This document shows positions 1-4,815 of a stretch of DNA of 5,119 nt, one piece after another. Under the pieces are notes generated by a model. It saw nothing but the letters and a program-made list of their open reading frames with translations. It was not told where the DNA came from and made no database searches. Every line of letters begins with the position of its first letter. Within the stretch, counting starts at the first letter, position 1. Source of the DNA: Clostridia bacterium (GTDB lineage: Bacteria > Bacillota_A > Clostridia > Peptostreptococcales > JAAYPU01); the NCBI GenBank assembly GCA_022360735.1, contig JAKSCF010000219.1, forward strand, positions 1 to 5,119, given 5' to 3'. Made by a program: the position numbers and the translations under genes.

Positions 1-903
1 GCCTTTTCCTAAACCGGGATATAACAGATCACTTTTATATAAAAAATATTCTGCAAAAGTCTTAAGTTCTGATGCATTATCGTTCTTAGTACCTAGAACC
101 AATCTAAAGCAAGCTGCTTTTTCTCCATCGATAGTCAGTAGTTCATCAGGGGTTTTCTTATAATCAGATGCATCTCTGTGTAAATCTATAACTATTTTAA
201 CCGATTTATATTTTTCTAATCCTGCCGTAATGGTTTTTAACGACCTTGCATAAGATTTACTATAAGATGGATAATCATGCACGGTTTTGTTATGAATGAC
301 CTTTATACCCATTTCTTCTAGGTTTTTAGCAATTCTTTCACCGACTTCCCTTACAGTGCTTGATTCCTCAACAGAATGAAAGTTGCCTTCCCTCTTTGGC
401 AAATAAGATTCCGTTGCATGGGTATGATAAAGATATACGACTGGTTTTGTAAAGTCAATTTCTTGTTTCTTAGGAAGTTCTTGAGAAGATACAACTTTAT
501 AGTCCGTAGATATATTTGTATCAGGTAATTGCTCTGCTTCGGATTCATCTATGATGTCATTGATGTTATTTCTAAAATCACTATATTCTATTGGTATTGG
601 TGTCTTTTCTGAAGCTATTTCAACATAGTTCCCTGTCATAGTCGGGTACATATTGGTAAAAATTCTTTGATATATGCTGCTTTTCTCTCTTTGAGGGGTT
701 GGTTGGCTCCTATCTAATTCTAATCCTCTGCTAAATACTGGAAAAACATTTTCTATACATCCTTCAAAAACAGTTTTTTCTTCATTTTCAGCTTGTACAC
801 CCATGTAATTATCAAAAGAAAACGCTGTCAGAAAGATTAAAGCGAAGGTAAACATAGCGACTACCACAACTGAGTTTGAGAGCCAACTTTTCCTTTTATT
901 CAA
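1..903 (-). CDS. spoIIP: Stage II sporulation protein P, SpoIIP (3' end outside window)
   Basis: SpoIIP is a membrane-anchored peptidoglycan amidase/endopeptidase that acts with SpoIID and SpoIIM to thin septal wall and drive engulfment of the forespore. About 300 codons are visible with no stop, so the C-terminus lies left of the window. A short basic N-terminus precedes one hydrophobic anchor (VVVVAMFTFALIFLTAF), then a linker of about 120 residues, then the catalytic domain. Seen there are YLYHTHATESY (the zinc-binding HTHxxE-type motif), KIVIDLHRDAS and the following LVLGTKNDN segment, all typical of the family. The start chosen is TTG at 903, because AAAGAGGTG sits 5 nt before it. An in-frame ATG at 921 adds six residues but has no Shine-Dalgarno sequence and its codons contain that site. 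It lies 93 bp downstream of gpr, as in Bacillus, with its own SigE-like promoter. Identification is firm; the exact start is inferred. Confidence 0.95.
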   Translation of the reverse strand, partial: MNKRKSWLSNSVVVVAMFTFALIFLTAFSFDNYMGVQAENEEKTVFEGCIENVFPVFSRGLELDRSQPTPQREKSSIYQRIFTNMYPTMTGNYVEIASEKTPIPIEYSDFRNNINDIIDESEAEQLPDTNISTDYKVVSSQELPKKQEIDFTKPVVYLYHTHATESYLPKREGNFHSVEESSTVREVGERIAKNLEEMGIKVIHNKTVHDYPSYSKSYARSLKTITAGLEKYKSVKIVIDLHRDASDYKKTPDELLTIDGEKAACFRLVLGTKNDNASELKTFAEYFLYKSDLLYPGLGKG

Positions 904-908
904 CTTTG

Positions 909-917
909 CACCTCTTT
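909..917 (-). promoter_or_regulatory. Ribosome binding site deciding the spoIIP start (TTG)
   Basis: On the minus strand AAAGAGGTG lies 5 nt before TTG at 903-901. It falls inside the codons that would follow the alternative ATG at 921, which has only AGATAACAGT in front of it. This favours the TTG start. Confidence 0.75.
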
Positions 918-935
918 TCATACTGTTATCTTAGA

Positions 936-959
936 TGGTATGATGCCTACGCCATACCA
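936..959. other. Inverted repeat in the spoIIP leader
   Basis: TGGTATG (936-942) pairs with CATACCA (953-959). A further GC/GC pair is possible past a 2-nt bulge, leaving a CTAC-type loop. No T-run follows on either strand, so it does not look like a terminator. It lies right after the expected transcription start of the SigE-like promoter, so it would form a hairpin at the 5' end of the spoIIP mRNA. An operator is an alternative reading. Confidence 0.5.
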
Positions 960-967
960 CCTATAAA

Positions 968-996
968 ATTATATGAAAAAGTACGTTCTGTTATGA
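968..996 (-). promoter_or_regulatory. Predicted SigE-type promoter of spoIIP
   Basis: Minus strand: TCATAAC (996-990) at -35 and CATATAAT (975-968) at -10, separated by 14 bp. This resembles the known mother-cell SigE pattern (ATA-containing -35, 14-bp spacer, CATACANT-like -10). spoIIP is a SigE gene in B. subtilis. The -35 begins at the base just after the gpr stop codon, and transcription would start near 961. Consensus match by eye only. Confidence 0.6.
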
Positions 997-1956
997 TTAA
1001 TTTAAATATCGATTAACATCATCTAACTCTAATCCGGGATGTAAAGTCATATTAATTGAATTAGAAATAATCTGAGAAAAATCCAGTACAACTTTATCGA
1101 TATCGTTGGCGGTTACAATGGATTTGTTGATGCATGATGCTAACATGCTTTGCATTTGTTCAGTATTTTGGCTGATGACTTCTGAAAGCTTTTTAAAGAA
1201 TCGACCCAAATCATTTTCTTTTTCACATTCTCCTAATTCCTCAATGGTATCGAATACCATGGTAAAAGAGTCAATAACTGTAGGTACACCAATTGCTATA
1301 ACCCTAGCACCCAGACTATCACCATTTAGCTTAAGCCTATTATTGCCTACACCTGCACCCGGACTAACACCGGTATCCGTGATTTGAATGGTTGTATTGA
1401 TTCGTTCCATTCTTCTGGCTGCCAGTGCATCTACCGCTATGATAACATCCGGTTTGACTTTTTCCACTGCACCCTTTAATATTTCTACCGTCTCAATGCC
1501 TGTTGTGCCCATAACCCCAGGGATCAGCGCACTAACACACGCCATGGTTTCATCTTTATCTTTTTTATATGTTACAAAAAAATGACGCGTTACTTTAACT
1601 TTGGACACCACCAATGGTCCTAAAGCGTCCGGTGTCACTTTTTCGTTACCTAATCCTACAACCAAAACCTTAAGATCATCTTTAAAATCAATAATTTGAG
1701 ATAGTTCTTTGGATAAGGCCACGCTGACTTCGTCCTTTAATTCCGAATCTGCACTTCTTATTCCTTTCACTTCTAATGTAATATAATTTCCTTTTGGTTT
1801 GCCCAGAGCTTGAGATCCGTTTTCATCCGTTATCTTAATACGGGTTATGCCCACTCCGCCTATTTGATCTTGATCTACTTCAACACCGCTGATTTCTATA
1901 TCATTTTTTTCATCATACATTTCCTTGCTTTCAATTGCCAAATCCGTTCTAAACAT
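997..1956 (-). CDS. gpr: Germination protease GPR (spore protease, zymogen)
   Basis: GPR is the aspartic-type endopeptidase (MEROPS A25) that degrades the DNA-protecting small acid-soluble proteins when a spore germinates. It is made in the forespore as an inactive zymogen. The 319-residue protein is full length for clostridial members. Visible family landmarks are RTDLAIES at the N-terminus, GLGNEKVTPDALGP with D110, IPGVMGTTGIET, IIAVDALAARR with D176, and GVSPGAGVGNNR. D110 and D176 are 66 residues apart, the same distance as the catalytic D127/D193 pair of the B. megaterium enzyme. The ATG at 1956 is preceded by CTTGGAGGT with a 5-nt gap, so the start is secure. The self-cleavage site appears to be D5-L6, giving a very short propeptide. 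It is transcribed away from rpsT under a SigF/SigG-like promoter, and spoIIP follows. Confidence 0.98.
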   Translation of the reverse strand: MFRTDLAIESKEMYDEKNDIEISGVEVDQDQIGGVGITRIKITDENGSQALGKPKGNYITLEVKGIRSADSELKDEVSVALSKELSQIIDFKDDLKVLVVGLGNEKVTPDALGPLVVSKVKVTRHFFVTYKKDKDETMACVSALIPGVMGTTGIETVEILKGAVEKVKPDVIIAVDALAARRMERINTTIQITDTGVSPGAGVGNNRLKLNGDSLGARVIAIGVPTVIDSFTMVFDTIEELGECEKENDLGRFFKKLSEVISQNTEQMQSMLASCINKSIVTANDIDKVVLDFSQIISNSINMTLHPGLELDDVNRYLN

Positions 1957-2008
1957 TTTATACCTCCAAGTATTTTATATGTTTTTTTATGTTTTGTTGT
2001 ATTTTTTA

Positions 2009-2037
2009 TATTTTTGCCATTTAACCCCTTAATATTC
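2009..2037 (-). promoter_or_regulatory. Predicted SigF/SigG-type promoter of gpr
   Basis: Minus strand: GAATA (2037-2033) at -35, a 14-bp spacer, then GGCAAAAATA (2018-2009), which fits every fixed base of the SigF -10 pattern GGnnAnAnTR. GAATA also fits the SigG -35. gpr is a forespore gene read by SigF and SigG in B. subtilis. Transcription would start near 2002, leaving a leader of about 45 nt before the GPR start codon. Visual match only. Confidence 0.6.
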
Positions 2038-2108
2038 AATGAATCTGGGATAAAAAGCTTGTAAAAAAGTTATAATAATATAAGGTTTTAGGGTTTAGAA
2101 AATATTTC

Positions 2109-2137
2109 TTGATTAATTAAACCATAAGTGATAGAAT
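2109..2137 (+). promoter_or_regulatory. Predicted SigA promoter of rpsT
   Basis: TTGATT (2109-2114) and TAGAAT (2132-2137) are separated by exactly 17 bp. Each hexamer differs from the vegetative consensus at one or two positions. Transcription would start near 2144, about 30 nt before the rpsT ATG. This fits constitutive, growth-linked expression of a ribosomal protein gene. Confidence 0.75.
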
Positions 2138-2174
2138 ACTAACTGCAATATTCAACGTGAGAGGGGTGAATTAA

Positions 2175-2450
2175 ATGGCAAATATTAAATCTGCAAAGAA
2201 AAGAATCTTAGTCATCAACAAGAAAACCGCTAGAAATAGACGTATCAAAAACAATCTTAAAGCAGTACTTAAAAACTTTGAGACAGCTTTAACAGAAGGT
2301 AATTTTGATTTGGCTAAAGAAAAACTAGTATTGGCAGAAAAGAAACTTAAAAAAGCTGCAGTGAAGAATATTCTTCATAAAAATGCTGCTTCAAGAAAAG
2401 TTTCTAGATTAACTAAAAAATATAATGCGGCGGTTAAAAATGCAGGTTAA
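2175..2450 (+). CDS. rpsT: Small ribosomal subunit protein bS20
   Basis: bS20 is a primary 16S rRNA-binding protein needed for assembly of the 30S subunit. The 91-residue product is slightly longer than the common 85-88. It starts with the hallmark MANIKSAKKRILVI, continues with the basic helix N-R-R-I-K-N-N-L-K, and has the conserved KGxIHKNxAxRxxSRL-type segment as NILHKNAASRKVSRL. It is very rich in lysine and arginine and has no membrane segment. AGAGGGGTG ends 6 nt before the ATG. It is monocistronic: own promoter upstream, strong terminator 30 nt downstream, with gpr divergent on one side and the antiporter genes convergent on the other. The rpsT/gpr/spoIIP neighbourhood is conserved in spore formers. 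Confidence 0.99.
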   Translation: MANIKSAKKRILVINKKTARNRRIKNNLKAVLKNFETALTEGNFDLAKEKLVLAEKKLKKAAVKNILHKNAASRKVSRLTKKYNAAVKNAG

Positions 2451-2481
2451 GCCATAACACCCGTCCATTCCCCACAAGAAT

Positions 2482-2515
2482 AAAAAGAGAGGCCAACCCA
2501 ACCTCTCTTTTTTTT
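2482..2515 (+). terminator. Intrinsic terminator of rpsT, probably bidirectional
   Basis: GAGAGG (2487-2492) pairs with CCTCTC (2502-2507) around a 9-nt loop. The flanking A5 (2482-2486) and T-run (2508-2515) extend the stem and supply the U-tract for rpsT. On the minus strand the same hairpin is followed by TTTTTA, so it can also stop transcription from the antiporter operon, which has no other terminator after mnhB. Confidence 0.9.
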
Positions 2516-2518
2516 CAA

Positions 2519-2559
2519 TGAAGCCCTAGCAGTAATCTTTGATTACGTCGCAGGTCTCA
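2519..2559. repeat. Imperfect palindromic repeat, copy 1
   Basis: Starts TGAAGCCCTA and ends GCAGGTCTCA, with a central hairpin GTAATC-TTT-GATTAC. The outer parts (TGA/TCA, CC/GG, CT/AG, GC/GC) also pair, with small bulges. Copy 2 begins exactly 60 bp further on and shares both ends but has a different, still self-complementary, central stem. I do not recognise a named family. Confidence 0.7.
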
Positions 2560-2578
2560 TACAGAAATTCTCCAATCT

Positions 2579-2620
2579 TGAAGCCCTAACACAGAATCTC
2601 TGATTCTGCTGTAGGTCTCA
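2579..2620. repeat. Imperfect palindromic repeat, copy 2
   Basis: Starts TGAAGCCCTA and ends GTAGGTCTCA, like copy 1. Its central hairpin is CAGAATC-TCT-GATTCTG (7 bp), flanked by ACA pairing with TGT and CCT with AGG. Where copy 1 has GC/GC in the outer stem this copy has ACA/TGT, so both sides changed together. Confidence 0.7.
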
Positions 2621-2625
2621 TGCAA

Positions 2626-2656
2626 CACGAAAGAAATCTCTGATTTCGTCTTCGTG
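2626..2656. repeat. Diverged third hairpin of the same array
   Basis: CACGA (2626-2630) pairs with TCGTG (2652-2656), and inside it GAAATC (2633-2638) pairs with GATTTC (2642-2647) around a TCT loop. It shares the core AATCTCTGATT with copy 2 but lacks the TGAAGCCC and GGTCTCA ends. It is either a degenerate copy or a related hairpin. Confidence 0.5.
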
Positions 2657-2687
2657 ACTGCCTGATTGGCTAAGAATTTTTCAGTTC

Positions 2688-3092
2688 TTAATTTTTCAAT
2701 GAAAACAGGTCATATAGGATAAATATAGTTGAGGTAACCGTAATACCTATGAGTATATTCAAAGGGAGTAAAAAACCTCCGCTTAAAATATGTCCGGGTG
2801 TTCCTATGGGCGGATGGGGCAAGTGTAAAGTATCGGATAAAAAACTGTAGCCCTTTAAAATGCCATAAGTCATAAGAGAAATACAAATTAGCTTTAACGC
2901 ATGGTCTTGATTAAAATTTATAGATGCTTTTCCTAAAGCGACATCCTTAAGAATAATACTGGAGGCAATAATAGTACCTCCTGCAAACCCGCCTCCCGGC
3001 GAAATATGCCCATTTAATATGACATAAATACCAAATAGTTGAATACAAGGTACAATATATTTTGTAACCTGCTTAAGTACTAAATTATCCAT
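2688..3092 (-). CDS. mnhB: Mrp-type Na+/H+ antiporter subunit B (MnhB domain)
   Basis: This is the MnhB/MbhF-type membrane subunit of a multisubunit cation/proton antiporter or antiporter-linked complex. The 134-residue protein has four hydrophobic stretches (about 12-27, 38-53, 65-82, 108-130). It carries the family signature HISPGGGFAGG at 29-39, and the conserved loop HPPIGTPGHILSGGFLLPLN near 93-112. TAGGAGT lies 9 nt before the ATG, and only 14 bp separate it from the MbhE-like gene upstream, so it belongs to the same transcript. It is the last gene of the run. MrpC and MrpD, which normally come next in E-F-G-A'-B'-B-C-D clusters, are absent. A hairpin (TAAGAA/TTCTTA, 2671-2690) overlaps its stop codon but has no U-tract. 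Confidence 0.95.
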   Translation of the reverse strand: MDNLVLKQVTKYIVPCIQLFGIYVILNGHISPGGGFAGGTIIASSIILKDVALGKASINFNQDHALKLICISLMTYGILKGYSFLSDTLHLPHPPIGTPGHILSGGFLLPLNILIGITVTSTIFILYDLFSLKN

Positions 3093-3106
3093 TTTATAAA
3101 CTCCTA

Positions 3107-3373
3107 TTATTCCTTTAATATTGACATCACCACAATAACACCGGAAAACAATACAATAGCTTCTATAAATGTATCAAGAGCCCTATAGTCCAGAATAACG
3201 GCGCATACAATGTTTTTAGCACCGGTATCCTCCATAGCATTGGCTATGTATCCTTTGCTAAGAACATTGTGTTCAGGGTTATTTGGATTTCCAAATGGAG
3301 GACACTCTGATACACCTACCAATAATGCAATAATAATGAATATGGTGATGAATACGCATAGAATCTGTCTCAT
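3107..3373 (-). CDS. MbhE-like subunit (MrpA C-terminal / MrpB N-terminal type)
   Basis: Small two-helix membrane subunit matching MbhE of archaeal membrane-bound hydrogenase; in Bacillus-type Mrp the same segment is fused to the end of MrpA. The 88-residue product has a helix at about 5-21, then a loop with N36 and the conserved stretch DTGAKNIVCAVILDYRALDT (49-68), then a second helix at 70-86. The ILDYRxxDT motif is the family signature. Its ATG overlaps the stop of the DUF4040 gene by 4 nt (ATGA), so translation is probably coupled, and GCGAGGGAT provides a binding site just before it. Alone it is not an ion channel; it is thought to sit between the antiporter-like subunits. Family assignment is firm; whether the complex is an antiporter or linked to a redox enzyme cannot be told here. 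Confidence 0.9.
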   Translation of the reverse strand: MRQILCVFITIFIIIALLVGVSECPPFGNPNNPEHNVLSKGYIANAMEDTGAKNIVCAVILDYRALDTFIEAIVLFSGVIVVMSILKE

Positions 3374-3627
3374 TTTTTATCCCTCGCATTATTTTCACCA
3401 TGATGAATTTTTTTTAAGGTGATAATAAACAATATCGTCGTCACTCCTGCTCCAACGGCTGCTTCTGTTATTGCTAAATCAGGTGCATTTAACTGCTGCC
3501 ACAGAATAGCCATAATCAGGCTATATACAGCAAAAACAATGATACTTCCTAATAAGCTCTTTATGATAGATACAGATATACTGAAAATCATAAGGGATAT
3601 CAGCATAATGATCATAAATGGTTCCAT
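3370..3627 (-). CDS. DUF4040 / MbhD-like subunit (C-terminal part of MrpA)
   Basis: The 85-residue, three-helix membrane protein corresponds to MbhD, that is, the DUF4040 region near the C-terminus of MrpA, here a stand-alone gene. The signature NAPDLAITEAAVGAG spans 47-61, and its glutamate E55 lies in a helix and is a likely proton-path residue by family analogy. Hydrophobic stretches lie at about 4-20, 24-42 and 56-71, followed by a charged tail. The start is ATG 3627, because GAGGTG (3639-3634) stands 6 nt before it. A GTG at 3636 in the same frame is part of that site and is an unlikely start. It overlaps the next gene by 4 nt. It is separated from mnhG by an AT-rich inverted-repeat element, unlike the tight packing elsewhere in the run. 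Confidence 0.9.
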   Translation of the reverse strand: MEPFMIIMLISLMIFSISVSIIKSLLGSIIVFAVYSLIMAILWQQLNAPDLAITEAAVGAGVTTILFIITLKKIHHGENNARDKK

Positions 3628-3633
3628 TTTCAA

Positions 3634-3639
3634 CACCTC
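3634..3639 (-). promoter_or_regulatory. Ribosome binding site fixing the DUF4040 gene start
   Basis: GAGGTG lies 6 nt before ATG 3627. The in-frame GTG at 3636-3634 is its last three bases, so that GTG cannot use this site and has none of its own in front (TTAAACGAG). Confidence 0.75.
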
Positions 3640-3646
3640 GTTTAAG

Positions 3647-3678
3647 AATTAATCATTAATAGATAATAATGATTAATT
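3647..3678. repeat. 12-bp perfect inverted repeat near the DUF4040 gene leader
   Basis: AATTAATCATTA (3647-3658) and TAATGATTAATT (3667-3678) are perfect inverted repeats around an 8-nt centre. All but two of the pairs are A-T. It overlaps the left arm of the larger inverted-repeat element and lies a few bases before the ribosome binding site of the DUF4040 gene. There is no U-tract. Confidence 0.6.
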
Positions 3679-3778
3679 AAGATTGATTTTGCTTCACAAA
3701 ACCTATTTAAATATTTTAATTAGACTTTATGAAACAAAGTCATCCAAAATTATTAATTATTCATTACTCACTATTAAT
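3655..3778. mobile_element. MITE-like inverted-repeat element inside the antiporter operon
   Basis: The left arm (3655-3703) and the reverse complement of the right arm (3778-3723) align along most of their length. Both begin ATTAATAG, share TAATGA and TTAATTAA-like runs, and end in GATTTTGCTTCACAAAACC versus GACTTTGTTTCATAAAGTC. The right arm has several extra bases. The centre (3704-3722) is AT only. No reading frame of note and no transposase are present, so any mobility would need help in trans. No clear target-site duplication is visible. It begins 8 bp after the mnhG stop. It may instead be an old structured leader. Confidence 0.5.
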
Positions 3779-3786
3779 TGGAATAT

Positions 3787-4074
3787 CTACTCTCTGATCT
3801 CTTTCTTTTTAACATAAGCTTCTGAAATCAAATGAGTGGCAGTTGGGCTGGTAATCCATATAAATAAAATAATGGTTAAAATTTTTATCGTTACAATATC
3901 AAAACCTCTTAATATAATCAGTGATGATAGAGATAATATAGCGCCAAGTGTATCGCATTTAGCTGCACTATGAGCCCTTGTAAGGACATCCGGTAACCTT
4001 AGGATTCCTATGGTTCCTACAAGAAAAAAAAATAATCCGGAAAAAAGCAGTATTGTAAAAAAGAATACTTTCAT
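3787..4074 (-). CDS. mnhG: Mrp-type Na+/H+ antiporter subunit G
   Basis: Small membrane subunit of the multisubunit cation/proton antiporter; MbhC is the archaeal hydrogenase counterpart. The 95-residue protein has three predicted helices (about 4-22, 42-56, 62-76). The G-family signature follows helix 1: GTIGILRLPDVLTRAHSAAK (20-39) then CDTLG, with the invariant RLPD, R33 and H35. SPTATHLISEAY at 76-87 is the usual end of the family before a charged tail. It starts on the base after the mnhF stop (TAAATG), and its ribosome binding site AGGAGGTCC is formed by the last codons of mnhF, so the two are translated together. Confidence 0.96.
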   Translation of the reverse strand: MKVFFFTILLFSGLFFFLVGTIGILRLPDVLTRAHSAAKCDTLGAILSLSSLIILRGFDIVTIKILTIILFIWITSPTATHLISEAYVKKKEIRE

Positions 4075-4338
4075 TTATGAAGGACCTCCTGAGCTCATAG
4101 TCTGCGCAACAACAATAGATGTTATAAAACTGATTAACGCATAGGTTAAGGCAACATCTATAAAATAAGTTTCCTCCAGTAAAAAAGAAACAAAAGAAAT
4201 AAGCACAATGATTTTGGTGCTTACTACATTAATAGCAATTATTCTATCCGCTGTATTGGGGCCTTTGATAGCGCGGACCATACATAACAAGACCGTGCAC
4301 GCTAAAAATATAATTGCTAATTCAACCATTTGAACCAT
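4075..4338 (-). CDS. mnhF: Mrp-type Na+/H+ antiporter subunit F
   Basis: Three-helix membrane subunit (MnhF/MrpF; MbhB in archaeal hydrogenase); in Bacillus MrpF has been linked to sodium and bile-salt efflux. The 87-residue protein shows the family pattern VRAIKGPNTADRIIAINVVS (21-40), with G26-P27 and D31-R32, followed by a helix, and FIDVALTYALISF at 59-71 with the conserved D61. The start chosen is ATG 4338, because GAGGGTG (4351-4345) lies 6 nt before it. A TTG at 4353 is possible but poorly supported. With this start it overlaps mnhE by 17 nt. Its last codons, Gly-Gly, are GGA GGT and double as the mnhG ribosome binding site. Confidence 0.95.
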   Translation of the reverse strand: MVQMVELAIIFLACTVLLCMVRAIKGPNTADRIIAINVVSTKIIVLISFVSFLLEETYFIDVALTYALISFITSIVVAQTMSSGGPS

Positions 4339-4801
4339 GATAAACACCCTCAATCTTCAGCAAAATCTTATCAAAGCTTAATTCTCCTAATCCATCTATG
4401 AATTTTTCATCCAAGCAATGAATCATTAAAGTATCTTCAAAAACCTCAACCGTTAATGTGCCTGGGGTTAAGGTAATAGAATTAGCGAGTACAGCTTTAC
4501 TAATATCCCATTTTAATTGTGTCTTAAAAGCAACCATTTTAGGGTGAATATTAACCTTTGGAGATAATACAATCTTCGCTACATGAATATTGGATGCAAC
4601 AATATTGATACATAATATCAAAACATACTCCAGTATATATTTTCCCATTAAAAAACTTTCTTTAACGGAAAGCTGAGGGATAACGGTTTTATTTTGATAT
4701 ATAAGTAATATAATAATTAATGCGCAAACCATTAATGCGGCTATGGTACTTTTTTCTATGAGAATTATACACAAAATAAAAAGAAGAAAAATTACAATCA
4801 T
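4322..4801 (-). CDS. mnhE: Mrp-type Na+/H+ antiporter subunit E
   Basis: MnhE/MrpE (MbhA counterpart) is a membrane subunit with a cytoplasmic C-terminal domain, needed for assembly or stability of the antiporter. The 159-residue protein is of normal length: helices at about 2-15, 18-35 and 56-70, then IVLSPK (77-82) and the hallmark LANSITLTPGTLTVEV (105-120), then a C-terminal domain ending in LLKIEGVYHG. The N-terminal hydrophobic part is less typical than the C-terminal half; the usual TM1-TM2 motif (LWL...G..TL..L.IG) is better matched by the 49-aa ORF just upstream. AAGAAGGTGAT precedes the ATG with normal spacing. It overlaps mnhF by 17 nt and lies 14 bp after the small ORF, so all three should be on one transcript. 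Confidence 0.95.
   Translation of the reverse strand: MIVIFLLFILCIILIEKSTIAALMVCALIIILLIYQNKTVIPQLSVKESFLMGKYILEYVLILCINIVASNIHVAKIVLSPKVNIHPKMVAFKTQLKWDISKAVLANSITLTPGTLTVEVFEDTLMIHCLDEKFIDGLGELSFDKILLKIEGVYHGSNG
4345..4351 (-). promoter_or_regulatory. Ribosome binding site of mnhF inside mnhE
   Basis: GAGGGTG within the last codons of mnhE stands 6 nt before ATG 4338. It sets that codon as start in preference to TTG 4353, and to the next ATG at 4329, which is 15 nt away. Confidence 0.65.
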
Positions 4802-4815
4802 TTAATCACCTTCTT

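Noticed and set aside
351..548. 65-codon open frame on the minus strand
   Set aside because: It lies inside the spoIIP catalytic region in a different frame of the same strand, has no family features, and the spoIIP frame is clearly the coding one.
936..959. Terminator between gpr and spoIIP
   Set aside because: Stem present but no T-run follows on either strand, and it lies downstream of a plausible promoter for spoIIP.
1106..1585. Two open frames on the plus strand opposite gpr
   Set aside because: Antisense shadows of gpr; no ribosome binding sites and no recognisable protein features.
1810..2064. 84-codon plus-strand frame running out of gpr into the intergenic region
   Set aside because: Mostly antisense to gpr, product is low-complexity hydrophobic, and it covers the predicted gpr promoter and ribosome binding site.
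2059..2084. Second rpsT promoter (TTGTAA ... TATAAG)
   Set aside because: Spacer is only 14 bp, too short for a vegetative promoter; the TTGATT-17-TAGAAT pair nearer the gene is better.
2519..2656. CRISPR-like array
   Set aside because: Only two clear units, the repeat itself varies in its central stem, the intervening 19 bp is too short for a spacer, and no cas genes are in the window.
2671..2690. Terminator of the antiporter operon at TAAGAA/TTCTTA
   Set aside because: A-T-rich stem overlapping the mnhB stop codon, with no U-tract downstream on the minus strand; the hairpin at 2482-2515 is the better terminator.
3210..3652. Two open frames on the plus strand opposite the MbhE-like and DUF4040 genes
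   Set aside because: Antisense to genes with clear family signatures and ribosome binding sites; no evidence of their own.
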